Part shown: piece by piece, positions 36,331 to 46,887 of the stretch
Numbering within the stretch: position 1 is the stretch's first letter
Layout: every line of letters starts with the position of its first letter
From: Chlamydiota bacterium
Lineage (GTDB): Bacteria > Chlamydiota > Chlamydiia > Chlamydiales > RGXB01
Length of the DNA stretch: 64,000 nucleotides
NCBI GenBank assembly: GCA_016866475.1
Contig: VGMF01000001.1
Span: 186,001-250,000, forward strand
Direction: 5' to 3'
Notes under the pieces: generated by a model
Databases searched by the model: none
Told to the model about the DNA's origin: nothing
The model's input: the letters and a program-made list of their open reading frames with translations, nothing else
Translations under genes and position numbers: made by a program

Positions 36331-38148
36331 ATGACCCAACGCAAAAACATTCGTAATATTGCTATTATTGCTCACATCGACCACGGAAAGACCACCCTGA
36401 TCGATCAACTCCTCAAACAGGCGAACCTCTTTAGAGAAAACGAGGCGACCGACGAGCGAATGATGGATTCGAACGACCTGGAAAAGGAGCGTGGGATCAC
36501 CATTTTTGCCAAGCACACAAGCCTCCCCTTCAAAGACACGATCATAAACATCATCGACACACCGGGCCACGCCGATTTCAGCGGTGAAGTGGAGCGTGTT
36601 TTAGGGATGGTGCAGTCTGTTCTTCTCCTTGTGGATGCACAAGAAGGGCCCATGCCGCAAACCCGTTTCGTTTTAAGCAAATCCTTAAAAATGGGTCTCA
36701 AACCAATCTTGGTGATCAACAAAATTGACAAACCGAACGCCAATGTGGACCGAGCACTAAACCTGACTTTCGATCTTTTTGTTGAGCTCGGGGCCAATGA
36801 CGCGCAATTAGACTTCAAACATATCTATGCATCCGGAATCGGCGGATACGCGATCAACGATACAGCCGATGAAAAAAAGGACATGACTCCCCTTTTCGAT
36901 CTTATTGTAAACGCAGTAGAGCCCCCTTCCGGCGATGAAAACGGCCTTTTTTTGATGCAGGTCAGCACCCTTTCCTATTCAGACTACCTAGGGCGCCAAG
37001 TAACAGGGCGCGTCCTCAGCGGTTCCGTGAGACCTGGACAGCAGGTTTTGCTATCGGGAAGCAACGGGAAATCGGAGAGCTATAAGGTCACAAAGGTTGA
37101 GGGGTACCGAGGGATTAAAAAGGTGGAATTCCAGGAAGGCTGCACAGGTGACATCATTTGTATCAGTGGCCTTACCAACGCCATGATCGGCGACACCGTA
37201 AGCGATCCCAATAACCATCAAAGGCTCCCCCCTATTCCTTTAGATGAGCCCACAATCTCTGTGAAATTTATGGTGAACTCAAGCCCCTTAGTCGGTAAAG
37301 AGGGAAAGCATGTCACGATGAATAAAATCCGTGAACGTCTGCTCAAAGAAAAAAGGGCAAACATTTCCTACCGTATCAATGATTCGGGAGATGATGCTAT
37401 TGAGGTTTGTGGTCGCGGGGAGCTCCACTTGTCGGTATTGATAGAGACCATGCGTAGGGAGGGGTTCGAATTTTCCATTTCAAAACCGGTAGTTGTGTTG
37501 AAAAAAATTGAGGGGGAAATCCACGAGCCTTTTGAAAGAGTCTTTATCGAAGTCCCTGAGGAATTTTCCGGTTCTATTATTGAGACCCTTTCCAAGAGAA
37601 AAGGGGAGATGCAAAACCTATCCACAAATGAGCACGGCATCAGTTCTATTGAGTTTATCATGCCGATGCGTGGGCTGATGGGGTATCGCAGCGATTTTCT
37701 TACCCAAACAAAAGGAAAAGGAATTCTTACCTCCCTATTCCACTCTTATGAGTCGCACAAAGGGGAGATCGAGGGGCGTCATAACGGCGTGCTGATTTCC
37801 AATTCTATGGGCCAAGCAACTGCGTACTCGATCTTCTCCCTTCAAGAAAGAGGGATTATGTTTATTCAACCGGGGCAAGAAATCTATGAAGGGATGGTTA
37901 TAGGTGAGCACAATAGGGATAACGATCTTGTTGTCAATCCGGTGCGTGGAAAACAATTGACAAATGTCCGTGCTTCAGGTTCTGATGAGAATATCATCCT
38001 CACTCCTCCTCGCATCCTAAACCTTGAGCAAGCAATTGACTTTATTGAAGTGGATGAATTGATTGAGGTCACCCCAAAAAGCATCCGTTTGCGTAAACAG
38101 GAGCTGACCGAAAACGAACGCAAACGCAGAGGGCGTAGCGCTCTCTAA
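36331..38148 (+). CDS. typA: GTP-binding protein TypA/BipA
   Basis: TypA is a ribosome-associated translational GTPase linked to stress and low-temperature ribosome assembly. It has G1 AHIDHGKTTL, G2 RGITIFAK, G3 DTPGHADF, G4 NKIDKP, an EF-G-like domain and the C-terminal TypA-specific domain (MPMRGLMGYRSDFLTQTKGKG). The open frame begins at 36292, but homologs start near MTQRKNIRNIAIIAHIDHG; I choose ATG 36331, preceded by AAAAGG. The 605-residue protein has normal length. A SulP gene follows after 12 bp. Confidence 0.96.
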   Translation: MTQRKNIRNIAIIAHIDHGKTTLIDQLLKQANLFRENEATDERMMDSNDLEKERGITIFAKHTSLPFKDTIINIIDTPGHADFSGEVERVLGMVQSVLLLVDAQEGPMPQTRFVLSKSLKMGLKPILVINKIDKPNANVDRALNLTFDLFVELGANDAQLDFKHIYASGIGGYAINDTADEKKDMTPLFDLIVNAVEPPSGDENGLFLMQVSTLSYSDYLGRQVTGRVLSGSVRPGQQVLLSGSNGKSESYKVTKVEGYRGIKKVEFQEGCTGDIICISGLTNAMIGDTVSDPNNHQRLPPIPLDEPTISVKFMVNSSPLVGKEGKHVTMNKIRERLLKEKRANISYRINDSGDDAIEVCGRGELHLSVLIETMRREGFEFSISKPVVVLKKIEGEIHEPFERVFIEVPEEFSGSIIETLSKRKGEMQNLSTNEHGISSIEFIMPMRGLMGYRSDFLTQTKGKGILTSLFHSYESHKGEIEGRHNGVLISNSMGQATAYSIFSLQERGIMFIQPGQEIYEGMVIGEHNRDNDLVVNPVRGKQLTNVRASGSDENIILTPPRILNLEQAIDFIEVDELIEVTPKSIRLRKQELTENERKRRGRSAL

Positions 38149-38160
38149 TCTAAGGAGCAT

Positions 38161-39846
38161 ATGCTAAAAGATCGTTTCTTTCCGATGATTTTTACCTCAT
38201 TTGCGGGGTATACATGGTCTCAGATGGTAAAAGATCTTTCAGCAGGAGTGCTTGTAGCGATCGTTGCCCTTCCTATATCCATAGCATTCGGAATAGCAAG
38301 TGGTGTCACACCTGCTATTGGATTAATGACCGCCATTGTTGGCGGTTTTATTGTCTCTATGTTTAGCGGAAGCTCTGTCCAAGTCGCAGGCCCTACGGGC
38401 TCTTTTATTGTGATTGTCTATGAGATACTCATGCAGTACGGACTTAAGGGGCTTATGCAGTCCACTCTGATTGCCGGTTTCCTTTTGATTGCTATGGGAG
38501 CTAGCGGTGTTGGATCGTGGCTGCGATTTATTTCCCGCCCTGTGGTGGTTGGTTTCACGGCAGGTATCGCCGTTACTATTTTCACCTCCCAAATAAAAGA
38601 CTCTTTAGGACTTGATTTGGGCACCGTCCCGGCACACTTTGTCGACAAGATGCTAGCATTTTGGCAAAATATCGAGAGTGTCAATCCCTATGCCGTCTTT
38701 ATTTTTGTGCTCACTTTAATCTTAATCCAGTCTATCCATTATTTTAAAAAAACTTTCCCGGCCCACTTTATTTCCCTTGTTGCCGTAACGGCTTTAAGCT
38801 ATTTTTTCCAATTTCCGGTAGAAACAATTCAATCAAGATTTGGAAAACTTTCTCTTGCGTTGGAGTACGTTTCTCTATTTCCACTCGACCTCGATCGAAT
38901 CACTGTACTTTTTCCTGCTGCTTTTACAATCGCCATTTTAGGTGCTATCGAATCTCTTTTATGCGCACTTGTTGCTGATGGTATGGTCGGAGAAAGGCAC
39001 CGCTCCAACACAGAATTGATAGCACAAGGGTTGGCAAATATCGCTACACCGTTATTTGGCGGAATCCCCGTCTCCGGAGCTATAGCCAGGACCGCTGCTA
39101 ACGTACGCGCCGGGGCTAAAACCCCCCTTGCAGGACTAAGCCACGCAGTTTATCTCTTTATTATTGTCTTTTTTTTACAAGACACGGTTGTCTACATTCC
39201 GATGGCTTCCCTGGCTGCCATTTTGATGCTGGTAGCTTATAACATGTCCGAGTGGAAAAGCTGGAGGCACATTTATCAATCCACAAAAGCCGATTTTCTT
39301 ATATTTCTTACAACATTCGGAATCACAGTGTTCCTCGATTTAATTGCTGCGATCCAGGTTGGTGTGTTGATGTCGGCATTCCTTTTTGTCGATAGAATGT
39401 CTAAAGCCGCCTCTATAAAAAAACTTGAGGGGGAATTTATGACCGTTACCAGTACAAAATCACAAAAAGGGGAAGCTACCGACGTTAAATCCTTGAAGAT
39501 ACCTCCCGATTTAGACGTTTTTGAATTCCAAGGGGCTTTATTCTTTGGTGCGTACGCAAAATTCGACCTTACTTTCCACGAATTAGGTCGTTATAAAAAA
39601 AACATAGCCCTTCGTTTTAATCAGATTGCAACCATAGACGGTACAGCTATCTATTTTTTAAAAGGGTTTGCAGAAGAGACCGCTAGAGACGGAGGTAAAC
39701 TATTTTTTGTAGAATTAAACGATGACTGCTATGAAACCGTAATTAACTCTACATTAATGGAATCGCTTCCAAAAGAAAATATTTTCCCTAAGCTAGAAAA
39801 TCTGCTGGAACATCTACAACAGACACAAACTGCCCCTCCACGTTAG
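38161..39846 (+). CDS. SulP-family anion transporter with STAS domain
   Basis: The 561-residue protein has about 12-14 hydrophobic segments of the SLC26/SulP type with the signature stretches VAIVALPISIAFGIASGVTPAIGL, SSVQVAGPTGSF and FGGIPVSGAIARTAANVRAGAKTPLAGL. A C-terminal STAS domain (FEFQGALFFGAYAKFD ... NQIATIDGTAIYFL) follows. The transported anion (sulfate, bicarbonate or other) is not predictable. Its 3' end overlaps the 3' end of the convergent Inc-like gene by 59 bp. Confidence 0.93.
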   Translation: MLKDRFFPMIFTSFAGYTWSQMVKDLSAGVLVAIVALPISIAFGIASGVTPAIGLMTAIVGGFIVSMFSGSSVQVAGPTGSFIVIVYEILMQYGLKGLMQSTLIAGFLLIAMGASGVGSWLRFISRPVVVGFTAGIAVTIFTSQIKDSLGLDLGTVPAHFVDKMLAFWQNIESVNPYAVFIFVLTLILIQSIHYFKKTFPAHFISLVAVTALSYFFQFPVETIQSRFGKLSLALEYVSLFPLDLDRITVLFPAAFTIAILGAIESLLCALVADGMVGERHRSNTELIAQGLANIATPLFGGIPVSGAIARTAANVRAGAKTPLAGLSHAVYLFIIVFFLQDTVVYIPMASLAAILMLVAYNMSEWKSWRHIYQSTKADFLIFLTTFGITVFLDLIAAIQVGVLMSAFLFVDRMSKAASIKKLEGEFMTVTSTKSQKGEATDVKSLKIPPDLDVFEFQGALFFGAYAKFDLTFHELGRYKKNIALRFNQIATIDGTAIYFLKGFAEETARDGGKLFFVELNDDCYETVINSTLMESLPKENIFPKLENLLEHLQQTQTAPPR

Positions 39847-40960
39847 AGACTAGCTGCGGATTTAAATCTCTCAATTTCGAAATGATGGCTCTTAACCGTA
39901 TTAAATCCCCCCTCTCAAGCGCGAAATCTGTGAGAGATTTTACAATCTTTTCCTCCTGGGCTTTGAGAGCGCTCTCTTTTTCATGCAAAAAGTCCAGCCC
40001 TTTCATAATCTCCTCTTCTCTCGATAGTAACAGCTCCTCTTTTTGAGCAATCAACTGTAGCTGACGGATCCCCTCCTCCTCTCTTTCGAGCATCTGTTCC
40101 TCTTTTTCTTGTCGAACGCCATCGATTCTTTGCCTCTCAATATCGTGCGCTATCTCTTTTTCTTGGGCTTGAATGAACTGCTCTTGCAGTCTTTGGTATT
40201 GGTCTCTTAAGATTTTGAATGATTGCTCATTTTTTACCATTTCCCCAACGCTCACCTCAAATCTGCCGCTCATCGATTCTAAATTGGCAACATGCCCTTT
40301 GAGTAATGCATTCGAGCTTTTCAACTCCTCATTTTCCTCATCAAACCTGCGGACATTTTGAAGAAGCTCCTTGACTTTCTCAGTCAGCTCCCCTATCTGA
40401 TCGCTTAATTGCTCGTTTGACTGCCTTAGCTCGTCATTTTCTTGGTCAAATCTTGTAACCGTTTGCTGCAACGCAACCACTTTATTACTCAATTCTCCCA
40501 CCTGCCCCTTGAGATGGCTATTGGATTGTTCCAAGCTTTTATTTTGATCTTCAAAAAAATGCACCTGGCCTTTTAAGCGACCATTTTCTGCAAGCATATC
40601 ATCGAATATCTGATTTTGCGACTTTAGTTGACGGTATTTACCTGCCAAAACGAATCCACCGCCCCCGAGTAGAATACAACCTAGACCCATAGTTATGATG
40701 TAGGGATCCTTGAGAAGTACCCCGGCTATAACAGCGACTGTGCCTGCAATAGCCGCCAAACCGGCAACACCTTGATAAGCAGATAGAACTAGAGTTGCCC
40801 GGTCTTTGAAATACTCTTGCTTTTGAGGTCTTAGATCGGTAGAAACCGCTCTTGCCTGAGGGCTTGCCTGCTCCAAATCATTCGATTGAGCGACTGAAAT
40901 GGGGCTAGCCTGCCCTGCGACTGAATCTAGTGCAGCAGAAGTAAGTGTTGCAGCCATCAT
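39788..40960 (-). CDS. Inc-like protein: bilobed hydrophobic domain plus long coiled coil
   Basis: The 390-residue protein has an N-terminal ~55-residue hydrophilic region, then two closely spaced hydrophobic lobes (about 65-83 and 86-107, separated by KDPY), then a coiled coil (about 110-345) built of similar units such as LEQSNSHLKGQVGELSNKV and LRQSNEQLSDQIGELTEKV. This arrangement is typical of chlamydial inclusion membrane (Inc) proteins and is closest to IncA, whose coiled coil acts in SNARE-like membrane interaction. No signal peptide is needed if it is a type III substrate. The assignment rests on architecture, not on sequence identity. It is convergent with SulP and divergent from the men operon. 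Confidence 0.75.
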   Translation of the reverse strand: MMAATLTSAALDSVAGQASPISVAQSNDLEQASPQARAVSTDLRPQKQEYFKDRATLVLSAYQGVAGLAAIAGTVAVIAGVLLKDPYIITMGLGCILLGGGGFVLAGKYRQLKSQNQIFDDMLAENGRLKGQVHFFEDQNKSLEQSNSHLKGQVGELSNKVVALQQTVTRFDQENDELRQSNEQLSDQIGELTEKVKELLQNVRRFDEENEELKSSNALLKGHVANLESMSGRFEVSVGEMVKNEQSFKILRDQYQRLQEQFIQAQEKEIAHDIERQRIDGVRQEKEEQMLEREEEGIRQLQLIAQKEELLLSREEEIMKGLDFLHEKESALKAQEEKIVKSLTDFALERGDLIRLRAIISKLRDLNPQLVSNVEGQFVSVVDVPADFLA

Positions 40961-41132
40961 AAAATCTTATACCCCACAAGTGATTATTTTTTATTAACAT
41001 GCTTTTGGATATTTTGTTAAGTTTTTTTTTAGGAAAAAAATCAAGAATCCGATTATCTCATTAAGCTTTAAAAGAGGCTCACGAAGGGTTTTTCGTTGTA
41101 TATATAAAATCTTTCTGGTAAAAAAAGAAATT

Positions 41133-41852
41133 ATGGAAGCAAAAAAAATCGTCCCATCTCGCGATCACGTAGCTCAGATGTTTGATTCGATTGGTAAATT
41201 GTACGATGTTGCAAATCGTTGTATTTCGTTTGGAATCGACCCGTTATTTCGCAGGGAGCTAGTGAAAACTATTCCTAAAGATCGCCCTCTGGAACTCGTA
41301 GATATTGCAACAGGAACTTGCGACCAACTGCTTTATTGCTTAAAAAAAAGGGGGAACATAACCAAGGCAACCGGCATAGACGTTTCGAAGGAGATGCTGA
41401 AGGCCGGTCTGAAAAAGGTGATGAAACTGGGCTATAGCTCCATGGTGGATCTCAAAATTGAAGATGGCCAAAACACCTCATTTGCCGATTTATCCTTTGA
41501 TGTTGCGACCTTAAGTTTTGGAATACGTAATTTCAAAGATCCGCTTAAAGGTTTACAAGAAATACACAGGATTTTGAAAAAAGAGGGAAGTCTCCATATT
41601 CTTGAATTTTCTACACCCTTGAATAGGCTTTTTAAGGGATTTTTCCTCTTTTATATCCGTCACATTCTCCCAAAAATAGGGGCCTGGATCACCTCAAATT
41701 TACATGCCTACCAGTACCTTCACCAGACGATTGAAACGTTTGCACAGCGCGAAAGTTTTGTGGAAATTTTAGGTAAAGCAGGTTTTGTTAATACGACCTA
41801 TAAATCCCTCTTTTTTGGAATTGTTACCATTTATACAGGAAGAAAACCGTGA
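41133..41852 (+). CDS. menG: Demethylmenaquinone methyltransferase
   Basis: MenG/UbiE methylates demethylmenaquinone with S-adenosylmethionine, the last step of menaquinone synthesis. The 239-residue protein has the SAM motif VDIATGTCDQL, the family signature SFGIRNFKDPLKGLQEIHRILKKEG and LEFSTP. It is the first gene of the men operon and its stop overlaps the GTG start of menF (GTGA). An AAAAAAAGAAA stretch precedes the start; the 172-bp gap to the Inc-like gene must hold the operon promoter. Confidence 0.95.
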   Translation: MEAKKIVPSRDHVAQMFDSIGKLYDVANRCISFGIDPLFRRELVKTIPKDRPLELVDIATGTCDQLLYCLKKRGNITKATGIDVSKEMLKAGLKKVMKLGYSSMVDLKIEDGQNTSFADLSFDVATLSFGIRNFKDPLKGLQEIHRILKKEGSLHILEFSTPLNRLFKGFFLFYIRHILPKIGAWITSNLHAYQYLHQTIETFAQRESFVEILGKAGFVNTTYKSLFFGIVTIYTGRKP

Positions 41853-42883
41853 TTGATTGGCTCTTTGATGATGATACCTATCCTAAATTTCTTTTTGCGA
41901 CACCCCAATTTATTTTCGGAGGCTATGGGATTAAAGCTAGCTTTGAAGAACCGCAGAAGGGGGTATATCCCTTGATTGGTTTCAGAGATTTCTTCCCCTT
42001 TAAACGCAAAAGTGATTTATGGAGCCTTTTTCCCTCAAAAATGTGGACCCAGCCCGCCTCGTATCGGATAGAGTCGAGGGTTTATCCCGTCATTGAGCCT
42101 CTTGAAAAAGCATTAGACCGCAAAGATTTTCCCGATAAGGAAAGCTACACAAAAACTTTCCAAAAGGGGTTTGAGGGGATCGAAAAAATTGTCTTAGCCC
42201 GAAAGACAGCCCTCAGATTTGCATCGCCTCTTGAAGCGAAACATCTCATCAATAACCACCTCTCTATTTTTCGCTCCCAAGATATCTTTTTTTTCATGCC
42301 TGAAAAAGGGGTAGCTTTTATGGGGGCAACGCCAGAGCGATTGTATGAGAGGAAGGAAGATAAAATTTACACAGCTGCTATCGCCGGAACCCTGCCCATA
42401 GATCAAAACCCCAACACCCTTTTAAAATCTAAAAAAGATCTGTTAGAACACCAATTTGTCGTAAAAGACCTAGAAGAAAAGCTCTTGAAGGTTTGCTCCG
42501 AGGTCACCCTTAGTCCCCAACCGGAGATCATCACCTCCCATCAACTCTACCATTTGAAAACAGGACTTGAGGGTATCCTTAAGCCGGGAGTTGAAGATAA
42601 GGATCTCATCGAGCTGTTACATCCGACAAGCGCTGTCTCTGGCTACCCTCAGGTATCTGCGTTAGAACAACTCTATCACGTGGAGCCTTTTGACAGGGGT
42701 TTATACGCCGCTCCTTTTGCATTAATGATGGACGGAACTACGCTGGCCTCTGTTGCAATCCGTTCTATACTTCTCAAAAACGATCATCTTTATCTATTCG
42801 CAGGAAGTGGCCTAGTTGAGGGATCGACTATTGACCAAGAATGGAATGAACTCAATCACAAAATTTCGCCCTACCTATGGTAA
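41849..42883 (+). CDS. menF: Isochorismate synthase
   Basis: MenF converts chorismate to isochorismate, the entry step of the classical menaquinone pathway. The 344-residue protein has the chorismate-utilising fold with the lysine-containing IEKIVLARKTAL, the AGTLP motif, LLHPTSAVSGYP, FDRGLYAAPFALM and the GSGLVEGSTIDQEWNELNHK signature. It is shorter than E. coli MenF (about 430) mainly in the N-terminal half. It starts with GTG overlapping menG by 4 bp. Confidence 0.93.
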   Translation: MIDWLFDDDTYPKFLFATPQFIFGGYGIKASFEEPQKGVYPLIGFRDFFPFKRKSDLWSLFPSKMWTQPASYRIESRVYPVIEPLEKALDRKDFPDKESYTKTFQKGFEGIEKIVLARKTALRFASPLEAKHLINNHLSIFRSQDIFFFMPEKGVAFMGATPERLYERKEDKIYTAAIAGTLPIDQNPNTLLKSKKDLLEHQFVVKDLEEKLLKVCSEVTLSPQPEIITSHQLYHLKTGLEGILKPGVEDKDLIELLHPTSAVSGYPQVSALEQLYHVEPFDRGLYAAPFALMMDGTTLASVAIRSILLKNDHLYLFAGSGLVEGSTIDQEWNELNHKISPYLW

Positions 42884-42886
42884 TTT

Positions 42887-44584
42887 ATGAATACCGCTTA
42901 CTGGAACACGCATTTTTCGGAAACTGTTATCGAAGAACTTATCGCGCAAAACATTCGTCATTTTTGTATCGCACCCGGATCGAGATCCAGTGCGTTGAGT
43001 TTGGCCGCGAAAAGAAATCCGCTCGCAAAAGTTTGGACCCATTTTGACGAAAGGGGTCTTGGATTTATAGCCCTGGGTCTTTCCAAAGTACATAAAGAGC
43101 CTGTTGTGATTATTGTCACTTCGGGAAGTGCTTTGGCAAATTTATTGCCGGCAGTCATAGAGGCCTTCCAAACTCACACCCCGCTGGTTGTGCTCACTGC
43201 AGACCGCCCACCTGAACAGCACCAATCTATGGCAAATCAAACCATCGAGCAGTACGATTTTTTCAACCCTTTTATCCGTTTCCATTTTCAGTTCCCCCCC
43301 CCTTCCTCTGAGATACCTGAGAGCTTTACAAAATCTATGGTAGCACATGGAGTTTTCATCGCTAATTCGGAGAACGGGGGGCCGATCCACCTCAATTGCC
43401 AATTTCGGACACCGCTGGTGCATTCTGCTATTAAGGAGCGCCCTTTTTTTAGCCCAAAAACCCAATTCAAGACTGTAAAGAGGACCCTTTCTGAAGGTGA
43501 GGCGTTGGAAATACAACGAAATATTCTTCGTTATGAAAAAGGGGTGATCGTTGTCGGTGAAACAAATGTTATAAACCCAAAACAAATTTTAGAATTATCC
43601 AAACATTTAGGTTGGCCACTGATTCTAGACCCGCTATCCAATTGTAGAAAGCTCCCTTCGCACCATGCAATTTTGCAAAATTACGAAAATCTTCTCAATG
43701 AGCTCAAACCGGACATCGTTCTGAAATTTGGGGATCGATTTGTCTCGAAAAAAATGGACTCCTGGTTAAATACGATAGCCGAGGTCGTTTTTGTAAGCCC
43801 CCATACTCAGAGGTGTGATCCTGAACATGCGATCACCTATAGACTGGTGATGGACGCATCCCAATTCATCCATGACATAATCCAGTATACACCCCGAAGA
43901 CTCCCCTCAAATTTCAGCAAGAATTGCGGTGAACTGGCAGGAGTCAGTAAAGAATCCATTGATAAAGCCCTTTTTGAGGATCCCCTAATTTCGGAAATAG
44001 CTTTTATACGTCTTTTATCTAAGAGCTCCATCTTTTTTAATACATTTATCGGCAACAGCATGCCCATACGACATGTGGACCGGGTCTTTTATCCGGAAGA
44101 GTCCAGGGGAGATTTGTTTGCCAATAGAGGACACTCGGGGATCGACGGAAACATAGCGACAGCGATTGGCATAGCCCTTAAAAAGGAGAGGATGACGGTC
44201 GCTCTGTTGGGCGATATGACCTTCTGGCATGATTTCAATTCCCTATTTTTTCTTAAAAAAAATCCCGTTCCCCTTCTTTTGATTGTTTTTAACAATGGGG
44301 GAGGACAGATATTCAACTACCTTGAGGGGGTTAAAGATCTTTTTGAGAAAGAGGAGTTATTTTTGATGCCTAATGAACTGGATTACAAGCAGGTAGCAAA
44401 TCTCTTTGAGCTCGAATACCACTATTTCAATGAGGATGTTTGTATCGAGACATTACTTAAAAAGAAAGTTCCGATTCTTTTGGAAATAAAAACCTATCAT
44501 GCAGATGATGTAAAACATGTTGAACGTTTAAAAACTACCTTGGAATGGAATCTAAAAGACAAATTATCTCTCCTTTACTCATAA
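42887..44584 (+). CDS. menD: SEPHCHC synthase
   Basis: MenD is a thiamine-diphosphate enzyme that condenses isochorismate with 2-oxoglutarate. Landmarks in the 565-residue protein are CIAPGSRSSALS near the N-terminus, VTSGSALANLLPAV, TADRPPEQH, the central LILDPLS, and the ThDP/Mg motif GDMTFWHDFNS...FNNGGG. It starts 3 bp after menF and overlaps menH by 40 bp. Length and motif order are normal. Confidence 0.95.
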   Translation: MNTAYWNTHFSETVIEELIAQNIRHFCIAPGSRSSALSLAAKRNPLAKVWTHFDERGLGFIALGLSKVHKEPVVIIVTSGSALANLLPAVIEAFQTHTPLVVLTADRPPEQHQSMANQTIEQYDFFNPFIRFHFQFPPPSSEIPESFTKSMVAHGVFIANSENGGPIHLNCQFRTPLVHSAIKERPFFSPKTQFKTVKRTLSEGEALEIQRNILRYEKGVIVVGETNVINPKQILELSKHLGWPLILDPLSNCRKLPSHHAILQNYENLLNELKPDIVLKFGDRFVSKKMDSWLNTIAEVVFVSPHTQRCDPEHAITYRLVMDASQFIHDIIQYTPRRLPSNFSKNCGELAGVSKESIDKALFEDPLISEIAFIRLLSKSSIFFNTFIGNSMPIRHVDRVFYPEESRGDLFANRGHSGIDGNIATAIGIALKKERMTVALLGDMTFWHDFNSLFFLKKNPVPLLLIVFNNGGGQIFNYLEGVKDLFEKEELFLMPNELDYKQVANLFELEYHYFNEDVCIETLLKKKVPILLEIKTYHADDVKHVERLKTTLEWNLKDKLSLLYS

Positions 44585-45273
44585 AGAACCCGGTTTTGAT
44601 TATCGGCGGATTTGCGACAGTTGAGGAAGATTTTGAACCGCTTGTTAGCGAACTTAGATCTTGGTGCAGCCCAATATCCATTCTGTTACCCGATGGGGAT
44701 ATGGAGATTGTAATAAAAAAAATCACCTGCTTTCTGGATTCTTTAGGCCTAGAAAAAATCCCGGTGATAGGCTACTCGATGGGTGGTAGAGTTGCTTTGG
44801 AAATTTATAGGCAAAAACCCGATTACTTCCAACAATTGATTTGCCTATCCACCAGAGTGCTAACCGATTCCTTTTGCATAAAAAAACGGGGGGCATTTGA
44901 AAAAGAGGTCGCATTAAAAATCATCGAATTAGATCCGGAAACATTTTTTAATTGGTGGTATTCCTTACCTCTATTTGCAGGATACACACCTCCACAAAAA
45001 TCCTTGCAAGCTAAAATTCGTCTAGGGGCAAAAAAACTTTTAGAACAATTTAAACGGTTGAGCATACTTAAGCAGCCCCCGTTTGATCCTCAATTTACGC
45101 AACCCGTCCATTTCATTTACGGTCAAAAAGATCCTCTAGAGAAAGACATGAGAGATTGTTTTAAGGATGCACTCCATCCTATTTTTCAACATACCTTACC
45201 CGCTTGCGGTCACCTGATACATCTGGAGCAGCCTCTCCAATTAGCTAAGCTTTTAAAAAGGATTTTAACATGA
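44545..45273 (+). CDS. menH: SHCHC synthase-like alpha/beta hydrolase
   Basis: MenH eliminates pyruvate from SEPHCHC. The 242-residue protein has the alpha/beta-hydrolase nucleophile elbow [10 protein letters not shown] and a C-terminal [12 protein letters not shown] with the catalytic His. The position between menD and menB supports the assignment; without it only a hydrolase could be claimed. The ATG lies inside the last 40 bp of menD, and the stop overlaps menB (ATGA). Confidence 0.88.
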   Translation: MESKRQIISPLLIKNPVLIIGGFATVEEDFEPLVSELRSWCSPISILLPDGDMEIVIKKITCFLDSLGLEKIPVIGYSMGGRVALEIYRQKPDYFQQLICLSTRVLTDSFCIKKRGAFEKEVALKIIELDPETFFNWWYSLPLFAGYTPPQKSLQAKIRLGAKKLLEQFKRLSILKQPPFDPQFTQPVHFIYGQKDPLEKDMRDCFKDALHPIFQHTLPACGHLIHLEQPLQLAKLLKRILT

Positions 45274-46076
45274 CATTTGAAGATATTCTCTATAAAAAAG
45301 AATCTCAAATAGCCTGGATCACAATCAATAGACCACAAAAAAGAAACGCGTTTCGACCTTTAACAGTAAAAGAGATGATTTTTGCTCTTGAGGATGCGAT
45401 CGAGGATCTTGATATCGGAGTGATTGTTCTAAGCGGACAAGGTAAAGAGGCCTTTTGTTCAGGGGGAGATCAAAGTGTAAGAGGTGACGAGGGTTATAAG
45501 GACCTAGATGGCAAAGAGAGTTTAAACGTCTTGAAATTTCAAAAAATCCTCCGCTCGTCCCCGAAGCCTACAATAGCGATGGTTTCTGGATATGCAATTG
45601 GAGGGGGGCATGTTCTGCATGTTCTTTGCGATTTAACGATTGCTGCCGACAATGCTATTTTCGGTCAGGTTGGGCCCAAAGTGGGCTCTTTTGACGGAGG
45701 ATTTGGAGCAAGCTATCTCGCTCACATTGTAGGGCAGAAAAAAGCCCGGGAAATTTGGTATATGTGCCGCCAGTACAACGCTCGTGAAGCATTGATGATG
45801 GGGTTGGTAAATATTGTAGTCCCCTATGAGGAACTCCTTGCAACAACTAAAGAGTGGTGCGCTACCCTCTTGTCCCGCTCCCCAACAGCCCTCTCTTGTC
45901 TTAAAGCTGCATTTAATGCGGACATTGATGGGCAATCTGGGATTCAGGAATTGGCAGGTCTCGCGACGATGCTTTATTACAAGACTGATGAAGCTAAAGA
46001 GGGTAAACAAGCATTTATAGAAAAAAGAGAGCCAAATTTTCAGCCATTTAGAGGAAAATATGCGTCTGTGGATTGA
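45270..46076 (+). CDS. menB: 1,4-dihydroxy-2-naphthoyl-CoA synthase
   Basis: MenB is a crotonase-fold enzyme closing the second ring of the naphthoquinone. In 268 residues it shows [64 protein letters not shown] and [19 protein letters not shown], the last two being typical of MenB over other crotonases. ATG overlaps menH by 4 bp; the end overlaps menA by 17 bp. Confidence 0.96.
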   Translation: MTFEDILYKKESQIAWITINRPQKRNAFRPLTVKEMIFALEDAIEDLDIGVIVLSGQGKEAFCSGGDQSVRGDEGYKDLDGKESLNVLKFQKILRSSPKPTIAMVSGYAIGGGHVLHVLCDLTIAADNAIFGQVGPKVGSFDGGFGASYLAHIVGQKKAREIWYMCRQYNAREALMMGLVNIVVPYEELLATTKEWCATLLSRSPTALSCLKAAFNADIDGQSGIQELAGLATMLYYKTDEAKEGKQAFIEKREPNFQPFRGKYASVD

Positions 46077-46887
46077 GGGGACTCGACCGAAAACATGGAT
46101 AGCCTCTATTAGCCCTGTCATCATAGGGACTTTGTTAGCCCCCTCCATCGATTGGGTCATTTTTACTTTTACCCTCATGTGTGCACTTTTTATACAAATG
46201 GGGACAAATTTAGCTAATGATTATTACGATTGCATTCAGGGAAGGGACACATCTCTACGTAAAGGTCCTAGACGTTTGGGGGGATCCGATCTTGTATCGA
46301 AAAATACATTATTTTGGCTGATGTCCGGTACATTTTTAATCGGATTTATTTTTAGTATCTTTTTGATCTTTAGGGGCGGTTGGATCATCCTTTTTATGTA
46401 TGCGCTCGCCATAATTTTAGGGGTTTTTTATACAAAAGGGCCTATTCACTATGCTTATAAAGGGTTAAGTGAACCTATCGTCCTCTTTTTTTTAGGTTCG
46501 GTGGCAGTATTTTTCACAACCTATTTACAAACTCTTGAATGGAGATATTACCCCCTTTTTGTGGGTCTCGGACCGGGCTGTTTTTCGGTTGCCCTCCTTG
46601 CTTTGAATAATTTGAGGGATGTAGAGGAGGATCGACTTACCCAAAAAAATACTCTTGTAGTGCGCTATGGGGAGCGTTTTGGGAAAATAGAAATCACCGG
46701 AGCCCTTTTGGCCCCTTTCCTTATCACCCCCTCCCCTTGCAATATCGTTTTGATTCCGGTTTTATTACCGATTTTAAAGAAGCTTTGGAATGACGAAGAG
46801 ATCCCCAGTCTTTTAGGAAAAATAGGGGGTGCCTATATTTTATACACCTTGCTTTATTGCATTGATGCCCTGGTGTTATGGAAATAA
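46060..46887 (+). CDS. menA: 1,4-dihydroxy-2-naphthoate prenyltransferase
   Basis: MenA attaches the isoprenoid chain to DHNA at the membrane. The 275-residue protein has 8-9 hydrophobic segments and both Asp-rich motifs of UbiA-type prenyltransferases: [16 protein letters not shown] and [22 protein letters not shown]. It overlaps menB by 17 bp and menC-menE by 10 bp. The prenyl donor would derive from the MEP pathway to which ispH (3.2 kb) belongs. Confidence 0.95.
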   Translation: MRLWIEGTRPKTWIASISPVIIGTLLAPSIDWVIFTFTLMCALFIQMGTNLANDYYDCIQGRDTSLRKGPRRLGGSDLVSKNTLFWLMSGTFLIGFIFSIFLIFRGGWIILFMYALAIILGVFYTKGPIHYAYKGLSEPIVLFFLGSVAVFFTTYLQTLEWRYYPLFVGLGPGCFSVALLALNNLRDVEEDRLTQKNTLVVRYGERFGKIEITGALLAPFLITPSPCNIVLIPVLLPILKKLWNDEEIPSLLGKIGGAYILYTLLYCIDALVLWK

